DNA of 64,000 nt, taken from Bacteroidota bacterium (GTDB taxonomy: Bacteria > Bacteroidota > Bacteroidia > AKYH767-A > 2013-40CM-41-45). The notes beneath the pieces are model-generated. The model had not been told where the DNA came from, searched no databases, and was given only the letters and a program-made list of their open reading frames with translations. The stretch lies in contig QQVM01000005.1 of the NCBI GenBank assembly GCA_003389385.1, positions 62,001-126,000 of the forward strand, written 5' to 3'. The translations under genes were made by a program, and so were the position numbers. Position 1 is the stretch's first letter. Each line of letters opens with the position of its first letter. Shown here piece after piece: positions 35,452-43,155 of the stretch.

Positions 35452-37086
35452 ATGAATTCTCTGAATGAATTAAGCGGTGTTTTCGTAGATATTTTTTCCC
35501 GCAAACTCAGAAATGGGATTTTTGAAATCTCTGACGGAAAAATTGTTTCCTTCCGCGATGACAACGACGCAATAGGTCCTTATATCATGCCAGGATTTGT
35601 AGATGCCCACATTCACATAGAATCCTCCATGCTGGTGCCTTATGAATTCGCACGTGTCGCTCTTCGTTATGGCACTGTAGCGACGGTGAGTGATCCTCAC
35701 GAGATTGCGAATGTGATGGGAGTGGATGGAGTGGAGTACATGCTTGAGAATGCCAAAGGAGCCGGATTGAAGTTCTGTTTCGGTGCCCCATCTTGTGTGC
35801 CTGCAACAGTTTTCGAGTCTGCAGGAGCGAAACTTGATTCCAATGAAGTGAATTCACTGCTTCAGAGAGATGATATTTATTATCTCAGTGAGATGATGAA
35901 TTATCCCGGTGTGCTGTTCAAAGACCCGGAGGTCTTGCGTAAGATTGAGCTTGCAAAAAAAATTAAAAAGCCAGTGGATGGTCATGCCCCCGGATTGAGG
36001 GGAGATGATGCCAAAAATTACATTGCGGCAGGAATAAGCACAGACCACGAATGCTTCACGCTTGATGAAGCTCTTGATAAGCTTTCATACGGCATGAAAA
36101 TTCTAATCAGGGAAGGATCTGCTGCAAGGAATTTCGAAGCATTGCATCCGCTTCTCAAAGATCATGCAGATATGTGCATGTTTTGCTGCGATGACAAACA
36201 TCCGGATGAATTGCTGACAGGACATATCAATGAACATGTGAAACGTGCGGTGAAACTGGGTTATGATTTGTTCGATGTGCTGAGAGTTGCATGCATCAAT
36301 CCTGTTATGCATTACGGTATTCCTTCCGGCTTGCTAAGACCCGGTGATAGTGCTGACTTCATTCTCGTGGAAGACCTTAAAAACTTTGGTGTTTTGAAAA
36401 CCGTGATCAACGGTGAAATACTTTTTGATGGAACTGAGGTGCTGCTAGAAAAGAAAAAGCATAAAGTGATTAATAATTTCAACGCCGGATTATGCAGTCC
36501 TGCTGACTTTGAGTTGAAAGCAGAATCGACAAAAGTCAAAACCATTATTGCATACGACGGACAACTGATCACTTCAGAAGAATCGATGGACTGCGCTATT
36601 GTAAACGGCATGGCATGCGCTGATCCATCAAAAGATATTTTGAAGATTGTGGTTCTCAATCGTTACCAGGCGGCAAAACCTTCAGTAGCATTCATTAAAA
36701 ATTTTGGTTTGAAGTCTGGTGCAATCGCTTCAAGTGTAGCTCATGATTCTCATAATATCATAGCAGTTGGAGTGAGCGATGAAGAAATTGCATCATCAGT
36801 GAATCTTCTGGTGGAGAGCAGGGGAGGTCTTTCACTTTCTAACAAAACAGAAAAATTGGTTTTATCACTCCCTGTTGCAGGGCTGATGAGTGACTTGGAT
36901 TGCATAACTGCAGCAGAGCTATATTCTGCACTTGATAAAAAAGCAAAAGAACTAGGTTCCACGCTTCGTGCTCCTTATATGACGCTTTCTTTTATGGCTT
37001 TACTCGTTATTCCTCAACTAAAACTAAGTGATAAAGGACTTTTTGACGGCAATACTTTCGTATTTGCAGACCTTTTTGTTGAATGA
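35452..37086 (+). CDS. ade: Adenine deaminase
   Basis: 544 residues, the normal length for this bacterial type. The amidohydrolase metal site is in MPGFVDAHIHIESSML, and further ligands lie in PVDGHAPG and STDHECFT. The C-terminal adenine deaminase domain has VAHDSHNIIAVG and a late LPVAGLMSD. It deaminates adenine to hypoxanthine for purine salvage. It starts 61 bases after the tRNA terminator and is followed by a 153-base gap and two small genes. Confidence 0.95.
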   Translation: MNSLNELSGVFVDIFSRKLRNGIFEISDGKIVSFRDDNDAIGPYIMPGFVDAHIHIESSMLVPYEFARVALRYGTVATVSDPHEIANVMGVDGVEYMLENAKGAGLKFCFGAPSCVPATVFESAGAKLDSNEVNSLLQRDDIYYLSEMMNYPGVLFKDPEVLRKIELAKKIKKPVDGHAPGLRGDDAKNYIAAGISTDHECFTLDEALDKLSYGMKILIREGSAARNFEALHPLLKDHADMCMFCCDDKHPDELLTGHINEHVKRAVKLGYDLFDVLRVACINPVMHYGIPSGLLRPGDSADFILVEDLKNFGVLKTVINGEILFDGTEVLLEKKKHKVINNFNAGLCSPADFELKAESTKVKTIIAYDGQLITSEESMDCAIVNGMACADPSKDILKIVVLNRYQAAKPSVAFIKNFGLKSGAIASSVAHDSHNIIAVGVSDEEIASSVNLLVESRGGLSLSNKTEKLVLSLPVAGLMSDLDCITAAELYSALDKKAKELGSTLRAPYMTLSFMALLVIPQLKLSDKGLFDGNTFVFADLFVE

Positions 37087-37239
37087 ACCTTTTCTTTCGG
37101 CCTAAGCAATTATGACAGAAGCCTTAATTTATTGAAAAAAATAAGGTATTGCCGGAACAAATCCATCCATTTACCAAACATTATTGAATCTCCGCTGTCT
37201 GCCCGGCTATATTGCCTTTAAATAATTCAATAAATAATC

Positions 37240-37491
37240 ATGAGTAGCAGAGAAATACAACACTACATCTTCCAGAATGGACAATTCACCTTCAGCGACG
37301 GAGCAACCAATGAAGGGATGGTGATTTCAAGATACAATATCAGCCTGGCAAGAATTGAATACTATTTTATCCCTGATTCAAATATCCTTGCGTACAGGTC
37401 GGCCAGGGCTCAACATGATGTGCATGCGCATAAAAGCCTTGGTCACCTGATCGATATCTCAAAAATCACAAGCGCACAGCTAATAAACTGA
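37240..37491 (+). CDS. Small protein of unknown function
   Basis: 83 residues, soluble, no recognised domain. Segments such as DGATNEGMVISRYNI and EYYFIPDSNILAYRSAR look like a compact beta-rich fold rather than random translation. It has an ATG start and is followed at 3 bases by a 48-residue membrane-protein gene, so the two are probably co-expressed. Function unknown. Confidence 0.6.
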   Translation: MSSREIQHYIFQNGQFTFSDGATNEGMVISRYNISLARIEYYFIPDSNILAYRSARAQHDVHAHKSLGHLIDISKITSAQLIN

Positions 37492-37494
37492 CAC

Positions 37495-37641
37495 ATGAAA
37501 CGACTAAGCTTATTTAATAAACTCTTTCTGATCCTTTGTCTGGTATTCATCATTGTCATTATCCTGAAAGTACCGGTTGAACATGACAATGACTCGCAAG
37601 AAGTAAACACAACTGCCTCGACTGCGATCGAGCATGAATGA
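37495..37641 (+). CDS. 48-residue single-span membrane protein
   Basis: It begins ATG 3 bases after the previous stop. The sequence is basic (MKRLSLFNK), then one strongly hydrophobic helix (LFLILCLVFIIVIILKV), then an acidic/polar tail (EHDNDSQEVNTTASTAIEHE). The tight coupling to the upstream gene and a terminator 21 bases downstream support a real gene. Function unknown. Confidence 0.55.
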   Translation: MKRLSLFNKLFLILCLVFIIVIILKVPVEHDNDSQEVNTTASTAIEHE

Positions 37642-37662
37642 CCCCTGAAAGCTCGATAAAAA

Positions 37663-37690
37663 AACCTGAACCATCATGGTTCAGGTTTTT
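37663..37690. terminator. Bidirectional terminator between the small genes and dnaN
   Basis: AACCTGAACC / GGTTCAGGTT stem (10 bases) with an ATCAT loop. It is followed by T residues on the rightward strand and preceded by an A run, so it also works for the leftward dnaN transcript ending at 37712. Confidence 0.88.
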
Positions 37691-37711
37691 TACTTTTTAT
37701 TCAGTTTATTA

Positions 37712-38836
37712 TCAGTTGTTAAGCATCACCGGCATCACAAGCATCAGCACTTCTTCAGCTTTATCCTCAGGATGAGCAGGTGTGAGAATGCCAGCTCTGT
37801 TTGGTGCTGACATTTCTAGGTTGATTTCCTCACATTCCAGATTGCTCAACATATCACTCAGGAAGCGTGCATTAAAACCAATTTCCATGTCTTCTCCTGT
37901 GTACTCGCAGGTTCTTCTTTCGGAAGCTTCACTGGCGAAATCAATGTCTTCTGCATTCACTTGCAATTCACTTCCGGCCATCTTGAGCCTTACCTGATGT
38001 GTGGTCTTGTTCGCGAAAAGCGAAACCCTTCTCACAGATTCAAGAAGCATTTTCCTTGCGATTGTAAGCTTATTCGGATTGTCGGTTGGAATTACTGCTT
38101 CATAGTTAGGATAACGTCCATCAATCAGTCGGCAAATAAGTGAATAATTACCGAATTCAAAAAAAGCATTGTTATCAGTGTAGGAAACTTTCACTTTTTC
38201 TTCGCCGGAAGCCAAAATATTCTTAAGCTGGTTCAAAGGCTTCTTAGGTACGATGAAAGTGCCCTCAGAACCACCGCTTAGATCGTTTCTGCGGTAACGC
38301 ACAAGTTTGTGGGCATCTGTAGCTACAAATGTGATATTGTCCTTGGAGAGTTGAAAGAAAACGCCCGTCATCACCGGCCTCAACTCATCGTTGCCTGTGG
38401 CAAAAAGCGTTTTGTTGATCGCATTCAGCATCACACCCGCCGGCACTTCGAAGGACTTGCTTCCCTGCATGACAGGGGTTTTTGGAAACTCATCTCCATC
38501 AAATCCTGTGATCTTATATTTACCGTAATCAGATGCGATATCAATAGCCTTAGTCTTTTCATCTATAAGAAAAGTAAGAGGTGTTTCTGCGAATGTTTTT
38601 AGCGTGTCAAGCAGAATTTTTGCTGGAATGGCAATCTTGCCGCTTTGCTTGGAATCCGTCAGAGTGACCTCGGTGGTCATCGTGGTTTCAAGATCTGAGG
38701 CGGAAACAGTCAGGCCGGACTTGTCAACACTGAAAAGAAAATTGTCGAGGATTGGCAGCGGATTGTTTGAATTCAGGACTCCGCTGATCTGCTGAAGGTG
38801 GCGCAGCAGAGTCGTACTGGATACTATAAACTTCAT
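37712..38836 (-). CDS. dnaN: DNA polymerase III subunit beta (sliding clamp)
   Basis: The start at 38836 (MKFIVSSTTLLRHLQQISGVL) matches the family; the frame stays open 28 codons further upstream without similarity. 374 residues in three clamp domains. Signatures include NPLPILDNFLFSV, SASDLETTM, FVATDAHKLVRYR and the C-terminal end VLMLVMPVMLNN. It forms the ring that tethers DNA polymerase to DNA. It is at the end of the leftward gld cluster, but has its own well-formed promoter. Confidence 0.96.
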   Translation of the reverse strand: MKFIVSSTTLLRHLQQISGVLNSNNPLPILDNFLFSVDKSGLTVSASDLETTMTTEVTLTDSKQSGKIAIPAKILLDTLKTFAETPLTFLIDEKTKAIDIASDYGKYKITGFDGDEFPKTPVMQGSKSFEVPAGVMLNAINKTLFATGNDELRPVMTGVFFQLSKDNITFVATDAHKLVRYRRNDLSGGSEGTFIVPKKPLNQLKNILASGEEKVKVSYTDNNAFFEFGNYSLICRLIDGRYPNYEAVIPTDNPNKLTIARKMLLESVRRVSLFANKTTHQVRLKMAGSELQVNAEDIDFASEASERRTCEYTGEDMEIGFNARFLSDMLSNLECEEINLEMSAPNRAGILTPAHPEDKAEEVLMLVMPVMLNN

Positions 38837-38901
38837 GGATGTGGCGGTTTTAACTTCCTTCAGAACCGGACTTTCAGTTTTCATAGGCATTTCAAAGGGA
38901 T

Positions 38902-38933
38902 ACAAACCTACAGGATTCAATCAAAATTCCCAA
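38902..38933 (-). promoter_or_regulatory. Bacteroidota promoter of dnaN
   Basis: On the leftward strand, TTTG (38933-38930), 20 bases, then TAGGTTTG (38909-38902). This is the Bacteroidota -33/-7 arrangement, about 65 bases before the dnaN start and after the stop of the DUF4340 gene. Confidence 0.65.
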
Positions 38934-39000
38934 AGAATCTTATTCACAAAATACCCGGAATGATGTGTAAAGCAATTAATGTAAATCATTGATATTCATA

Positions 39001-40092
39001 TTATTTTGCTTGTCTGGATATGGCAGAATAGCTTTTCCTGTCGCGTTCATGCAAGAAGTTCTCGATTCTTCTCAGCAATCGCTCGAACATGTAGTGTTGT
39101 ATCACATACCATTCATTTTCCGGTTGAGTGAAAGCATACATCCTGTCAAGGTCGTATTTGAGCGGGTTGCCTAGCGAATCTTCTATAGTAAGAGAATTTT
39201 CATTGATTGCCATAGGATAAATGCTGATATCTCTCTGTTCGCCTTCTGTTTTCTGAAGACTGATTTTGCAAATTGGATTTTCATTCAGTATCGAATCTTT
39301 TTGAAACAGGCTGAGCTTTCCGTCTATGAATTCATAATAAACATTTCTGAATAAGTCCAGATAGTTTTCAGCAAGAACTGAGTCAGCTCGAAATTTAAAA
39401 GAAGGATTAAGTGGATTAGAAATATAAATTTCTCCGTCTTCCCTTCGCAACTCATATGAATGCATAGGAAAGGATGAATAAATAACTCCTACTGAAAGTA
39501 TCTCATCCGGATCTTCTCGGAAAACTACAGGTTCCCTCCAGGCGATCGGACTGGGATTATATCTTGGTGTCAGGTATCCGTTAAAACCGGGAATCTCTGT
39601 CACAAATGGCATGCTGGAATTCTCAATCATCATGAACGTGCCCAACACATCCGCTGTATGACCTCCCACATAATAAACCTTTGCAGGTTTCTTTTGTCCC
39701 TTCAGGTAAATCTCACACTTGATTCCGAAACTGGCAAGATTAGAAACGACAGTATTGTACCCTGACTTAGGAACTTTTGATTTTACCTGTACTCTTCTTA
39801 TGACTTCAAGCAGATTGAAAATCATGTCCGGCTTTGGCGGAAGAGAATCATTTAACATCCATCTGCTTTCCTCATTCCTGGTCAAAGTAACGCTTTGTCC
39901 ACTCTTGTCAGCGATGAATATTTTACTGATGGAGACTGTGTCAGTTACAGAAAATTCCTTGAGTTCCTGACGGATGCTACTGCTTCGGTCGCGCATGCTG
40001 AAATAAGCGGCCAAGGTTGCAAGACCTGCCGCAAGCAGAATCAGTATGAGCTGTTTCTTTTTCAAATTAATCTGAATATTGATGAATGGCAA
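39001..40092 (-). CDS. DUF4340 domain protein associated with the GldFG ABC system
   Basis: 363 residues, with no ATG available: the frame can start at TTG 40092 or, more family-like, at TTG 40065 (giving LKKKQLILILLAAG with the initiator read as Met). One N-terminal membrane anchor is followed by a periplasmic beta-rich domain with the repeats typical of DUF4340 (DKSGQSVTLTRNEESRWML; AKVYYVGGHTADVLGTF). It follows gldG by 67 bases and precedes dnaN. DUF4340 proteins often accompany GldG-like substrate-binding proteins, so it is probably an accessory subunit of this transporter. Confidence 0.85.
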   Translation of the reverse strand: MPFINIQINLKKKQLILILLAAGLATLAAYFSMRDRSSSIRQELKEFSVTDTVSISKIFIADKSGQSVTLTRNEESRWMLNDSLPPKPDMIFNLLEVIRRVQVKSKVPKSGYNTVVSNLASFGIKCEIYLKGQKKPAKVYYVGGHTADVLGTFMMIENSSMPFVTEIPGFNGYLTPRYNPSPIAWREPVVFREDPDEILSVGVIYSSFPMHSYELRREDGEIYISNPLNPSFKFRADSVLAENYLDLFRNVYYEFIDGKLSLFQKDSILNENPICKISLQKTEGEQRDISIYPMAINENSLTIEDSLGNPLKYDLDRMYAFTQPENEWYVIQHYMFERLLRRIENFLHERDRKSYSAISRQAK

Positions 40093-40159
40093 AGATAATC
40101 AGCTGAAAACAATAATTTAAGAAAAGGAAGTTAATTGCGTCTTCGTTTTGTCATGAAAA

Positions 40160-41872
40160 TCACTTTGCGTATTTTCTTCTTCTCATTGCATTTCGAATCA
40201 AACCGTATACCGCAATGAGCAAAACTGGCAGTATGACATTCATCCATTTCAGCATGCCTGCGTCCTTCACTTTGGTCGGATCAAGCATCCTCATTTTAAA
40301 CTCTTTCCCTCTCAGTTCCAAAATGCCTGTTTCGTCCAGTAAATAATCCATGCAGTTCAGAATGAAGTTTTTGTTTCCGTAATTCTGCTGTGTATACCGG
40401 TCGAAGCCCAGTGGGAATATTGTCCCTCTCTTACTCACATGCGATGCAATGATGTCACCGTCTGAAATAACGATCATCTTTGTGAATGCACTGTTCTCAG
40501 AATAGTCGATTTCCGGAGAGTCACGAATTTCCTGGGGAATACGGTTCCGGAATGCTGAGCGGAAATTTCCTTCAAGAAGTACAGCCACCGGGATTTGTTT
40601 TTTATTGAAGAGCTTGGGATCTGGTTCACTTTCAAGAATGTTCAGGCTGACCCGTGCAGGTGGCATCTGAACTCTGCTGAACTCCGAGCTGGTGAGGAGG
40701 ATTGTCTTCTTCACGGAGTTTGTTTCTATTGTGTCTAAACTCGAGATGAACTCAGCTTTAATTGCATTCAGATTGTTTACAACAGGATGTTTGCTTTGTG
40801 GTGTCAGGAGCGGAAAGTAATACCATGGAAACAGATCCTGTTTGGGCTGATTCCCAACATAGCCAGTCACAACCGGTATGGGCGCCGCTTGAAGATCCAT
40901 CAGGAGGTCATTGTTTATTCTCACCCCGTAATTGAACAACTGATCGTCAAGGTTGAGTTCTAATGGTAGAGCTACATTTGTATTGGATGCCATCAGACTG
41001 TCCATGCTGATCTGCATTTTATCAATCAGCCAAAGCACCTTTCCGCCTTTCATTATGTACTGGTCCAAAATGAACTTGTCCTTTTCACTGAAGCTTTCCT
41101 GCGGCTTCGCAATAATCAATGCTTCATGTTCAGAAAGTGCTCCCAGTTTTCCTTCGATATTAACTGTGTCCACTCGGTAAAAATCACTCAGTGCACGTGC
41201 AGCATCTGTGATTTGCCTGGTATTCAACTCTCCATGCCCGCGCAGAAAACCAACTCGCTTGGCTACCGGCGTACTTAGCTTTCTGAGAGTGGTGGCAATT
41301 TCAAACTCAAGATTTTCAATTGAAGAATTAAGCATCGCATCGGCATTGGAACCAATCCGGCTCTTCAGAAGCTGTACAGGAATTTCCTGGCTTCCATGGC
41401 TGACTATAGCACCGGGAAAAATAAGGTACTGCGACCTGCTTCCTTTTTCTCGTGATTCGAGCTGTGTAGGTGTGAGGCCCTTTTCATTCAATTGCTTGTA
41501 TACCTGATTTCTTTCTTTATCATCCACATTCGCAGAAGGATCCACAAATTCATATTCAATGTGATCACCTGCATACACCTTGAACTCATCCAGCATTTCT
41601 CTGGTCGCATTTTTAAGACGACGAAATCCCGGTGGAATGTCTCCATCCAGATAAATCTTGAAGTAAACGACATCCTTCAGTTCAGTAGCAAGCTGTTTGG
41701 AGGATTCAGACAATTTATAGCGTTTATCTGATGTGAGGTCCAAACGAAAAAAAACATATGACGAAACTATATTTAGCAGGATTAGGAGTCCCGCAGCAAG
41801 CAGCAGTTTCAGCACGCTTTTCCTTGCAGCCTTGGATGATGATTTGAACGGATTAACTTCTTTCATCACCAT
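40160..41872 (-). CDS. gldG: Gliding-motility-associated ABC transporter substrate-binding protein GldG
   Basis: 570 residues with an N-terminal membrane anchor (VLKLLLAAGLLILLNIVSSYVFF) and a C-terminal one (WMNVILPVLLIAVYGLIRN) around a large periplasmic domain. The family wording FFRLDLTSDKRYKLSESSKQL, VDPSANVDDKERN and ALIIAKPQESFSEKDKFILDQYIMKGGKVLWLID is clear. It works with GldF and, in Flavobacterium, GldA. Its ATG overlaps the end of gldF by 7 bases; a second ATG at 41866 is possible. Confidence 0.95.
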   Translation of the reverse strand: MVMKEVNPFKSSSKAARKSVLKLLLAAGLLILLNIVSSYVFFRLDLTSDKRYKLSESSKQLATELKDVVYFKIYLDGDIPPGFRRLKNATREMLDEFKVYAGDHIEYEFVDPSANVDDKERNQVYKQLNEKGLTPTQLESREKGSRSQYLIFPGAIVSHGSQEIPVQLLKSRIGSNADAMLNSSIENLEFEIATTLRKLSTPVAKRVGFLRGHGELNTRQITDAARALSDFYRVDTVNIEGKLGALSEHEALIIAKPQESFSEKDKFILDQYIMKGGKVLWLIDKMQISMDSLMASNTNVALPLELNLDDQLFNYGVRINNDLLMDLQAAPIPVVTGYVGNQPKQDLFPWYYFPLLTPQSKHPVVNNLNAIKAEFISSLDTIETNSVKKTILLTSSEFSRVQMPPARVSLNILESEPDPKLFNKKQIPVAVLLEGNFRSAFRNRIPQEIRDSPEIDYSENSAFTKMIVISDGDIIASHVSKRGTIFPLGFDRYTQQNYGNKNFILNCMDYLLDETGILELRGKEFKMRMLDPTKVKDAGMLKWMNVILPVLLIAVYGLIRNAMRRRKYAK

Positions 41873-42597
41873 TTCCTTTTTTCAAGATTGAAACGAGTCA
41901 GTAAAATGAACATCAGGCTGAGTGAAAGAAAGTACATCACGTCCCTTGAATCTATTACCCCTCTGCTCATGGATGCATAATGATTGCTGATCCCTAGCGC
42001 AGAAATTGCATTTGCTGTGAGTCCGTTGCTCATTCCTGCAATCAGATCAAATCCTGAATAAAAGAAAAAGCAAAACAAGACTGAAATGAGGAATGAAATG
42101 ATCTGATTTCCAGTGAGAGATGAGGCGAATATGCCAATAGATGCGAATCCTCCGCAGAGGAACAGTAAGCCGATGTAGGAGCCTGCGATTCCTGCCAGGT
42201 CTACATTGCCTGGCGGATAGGCGATCATCATTACAGCTGCAAGATAAATGAGGGTAGGAAACAGGGAAATAATTATCAGGATTAGTGAAGCTCCGAACTT
42301 AGCGGTGATTATCTGCAAATCGCTTAATGGCCTGGTGAATAAAGTTTCAATAGTTCCGCTTCTTTTCTCTTCGGTGAACATCCGCATGGTAATGGCGGGA
42401 ATGAGAAACAGAAATATCCATGGCGCCAAAATGAACAGGGAATCCAGACCTGCGATTCCGCTTTCAATCAGATTGAATTCGGTTCCGGGAAGTATCCAGA
42501 TGAAAAAACCAGTGATGAACAGAAAAACGCAAATCACCGAATATCCCAGCAGGCTCGATAAAAATGCGGAAATTTCTTTCTTGAGAAGAATATACAA
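41866..42597 (-). CDS. gldF: Gliding-motility-associated ABC transporter permease GldF
   Basis: 243 residues with six membrane helices. It starts at TTG 42597: the product then reads (M)YILLKKEISAFLSSLLGY, which agrees with the family N-terminus, and no ATG is nearby. ABC-2-type permease signatures: LFLIPAITMRMFTEEKRSGTIETLFTRPL. In gliding Bacteroidota it forms the membrane part of the GldAFG transporter; gldA is not in the window. A full TAnnTTTG promoter precedes it. Confidence 0.94.
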   Translation of the reverse strand: MYILLKKEISAFLSSLLGYSVICVFLFITGFFIWILPGTEFNLIESGIAGLDSLFILAPWIFLFLIPAITMRMFTEEKRSGTIETLFTRPLSDLQIITAKFGASLILIIISLFPTLIYLAAVMMIAYPPGNVDLAGIAGSYIGLLFLCGGFASIGIFASSLTGNQIISFLISVLFCFFFYSGFDLIAGMSNGLTANAISALGISNHYASMSRGVIDSRDVMYFLSLSLMFILLTRFNLEKRKW

Positions 42598-42613
42598 GGA
42601 TCGATTTTTTGCT

Positions 42614-42644
42614 CAAAATTAATTTTATAGATGAAATAGCACAA
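42614..42644 (-). promoter_or_regulatory. Bacteroidota promoter of the gldFG cluster
   Basis: On the leftward strand, TTG (42644-42642), a 20-base spacer and TAATTTTG (42621-42614), ending 17 bases before the TTG start of gldF. This supports the TTG start. Confidence 0.65.
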
Positions 42645-42706
42645 GACAATATTCGCCCTCAAAAGAAGTTCAATGTCGGATCATTCAGCTGCACATATCT
42701 TAGTAA

Positions 42707-42889
42707 TCAATGCCCTGACCCTTTGTAAAACTTGTTTTCAATTTTCCCGGAATAAGGGGGATAATCTGCCGGATCGTAATGATCTCTTGCTCCACTGTGT
42801 AACATCATGATCAGGCAAAAAATGAAGATCAGAAGAATCAGGCCGAATACTCCGGCACCTGAAGTTGATTGGTGTTGCAGTTTGTTCAT
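42707..42889 (-). CDS. 60-residue single-span membrane protein
   Basis: ATG start; one hydrophobic helix (GVFGLILLIFIFCLIMM) followed by a polar, Tyr/Asp/Pro-rich tail (DHYDPADYPPYSGK). The helix-tail order resembles many small membrane proteins. It lies upstream of gldF on the same strand, about 110 bases away, with the gldF promoter between. Function unknown; it could be a spurious frame. Confidence 0.45.
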   Translation of the reverse strand: MNKLQHQSTSGAGVFGLILLIFIFCLIMMLHSGARDHYDPADYPPYSGKIENKFYKGSGH

Positions 42890-43104
42890 TCGGTAAACAG
42901 GTTAAAGTTCTTGGTTAAAGATATCCCTGCAAAAACCGGAGTTCAAGAATCTTACGCAACGATCTTTAATCTTGATGTAAATACTTGATATTATGGGGTT
43001 AATGATGGATTACCTAAAGCAATAATAATTTAGCTTGTTTATCTTGAAATCATGCATTTCAACTGGCCTTTATAAATATTAAATGTTGCCAACAGCTAAA
43101 AAGC

Positions 43105-43138
43105 AAAAGGGGTTAACCATTGCTGGCTAACCCCTTTT
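43105..43138 (-). terminator. Terminator of the SprB-repeat protein gene
   Basis: A perfect 11-base stem (AAAAGGGGTTA / TAACCCCTTTT) with a 12-base loop lies 17 bases after the stop of the T9SS cargo gene. On the leftward strand the stem ends in TTTTGCTTTTT. Confidence 0.75.
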
Positions 43139-43155
43139 ATATAAACAAAAGCTAA

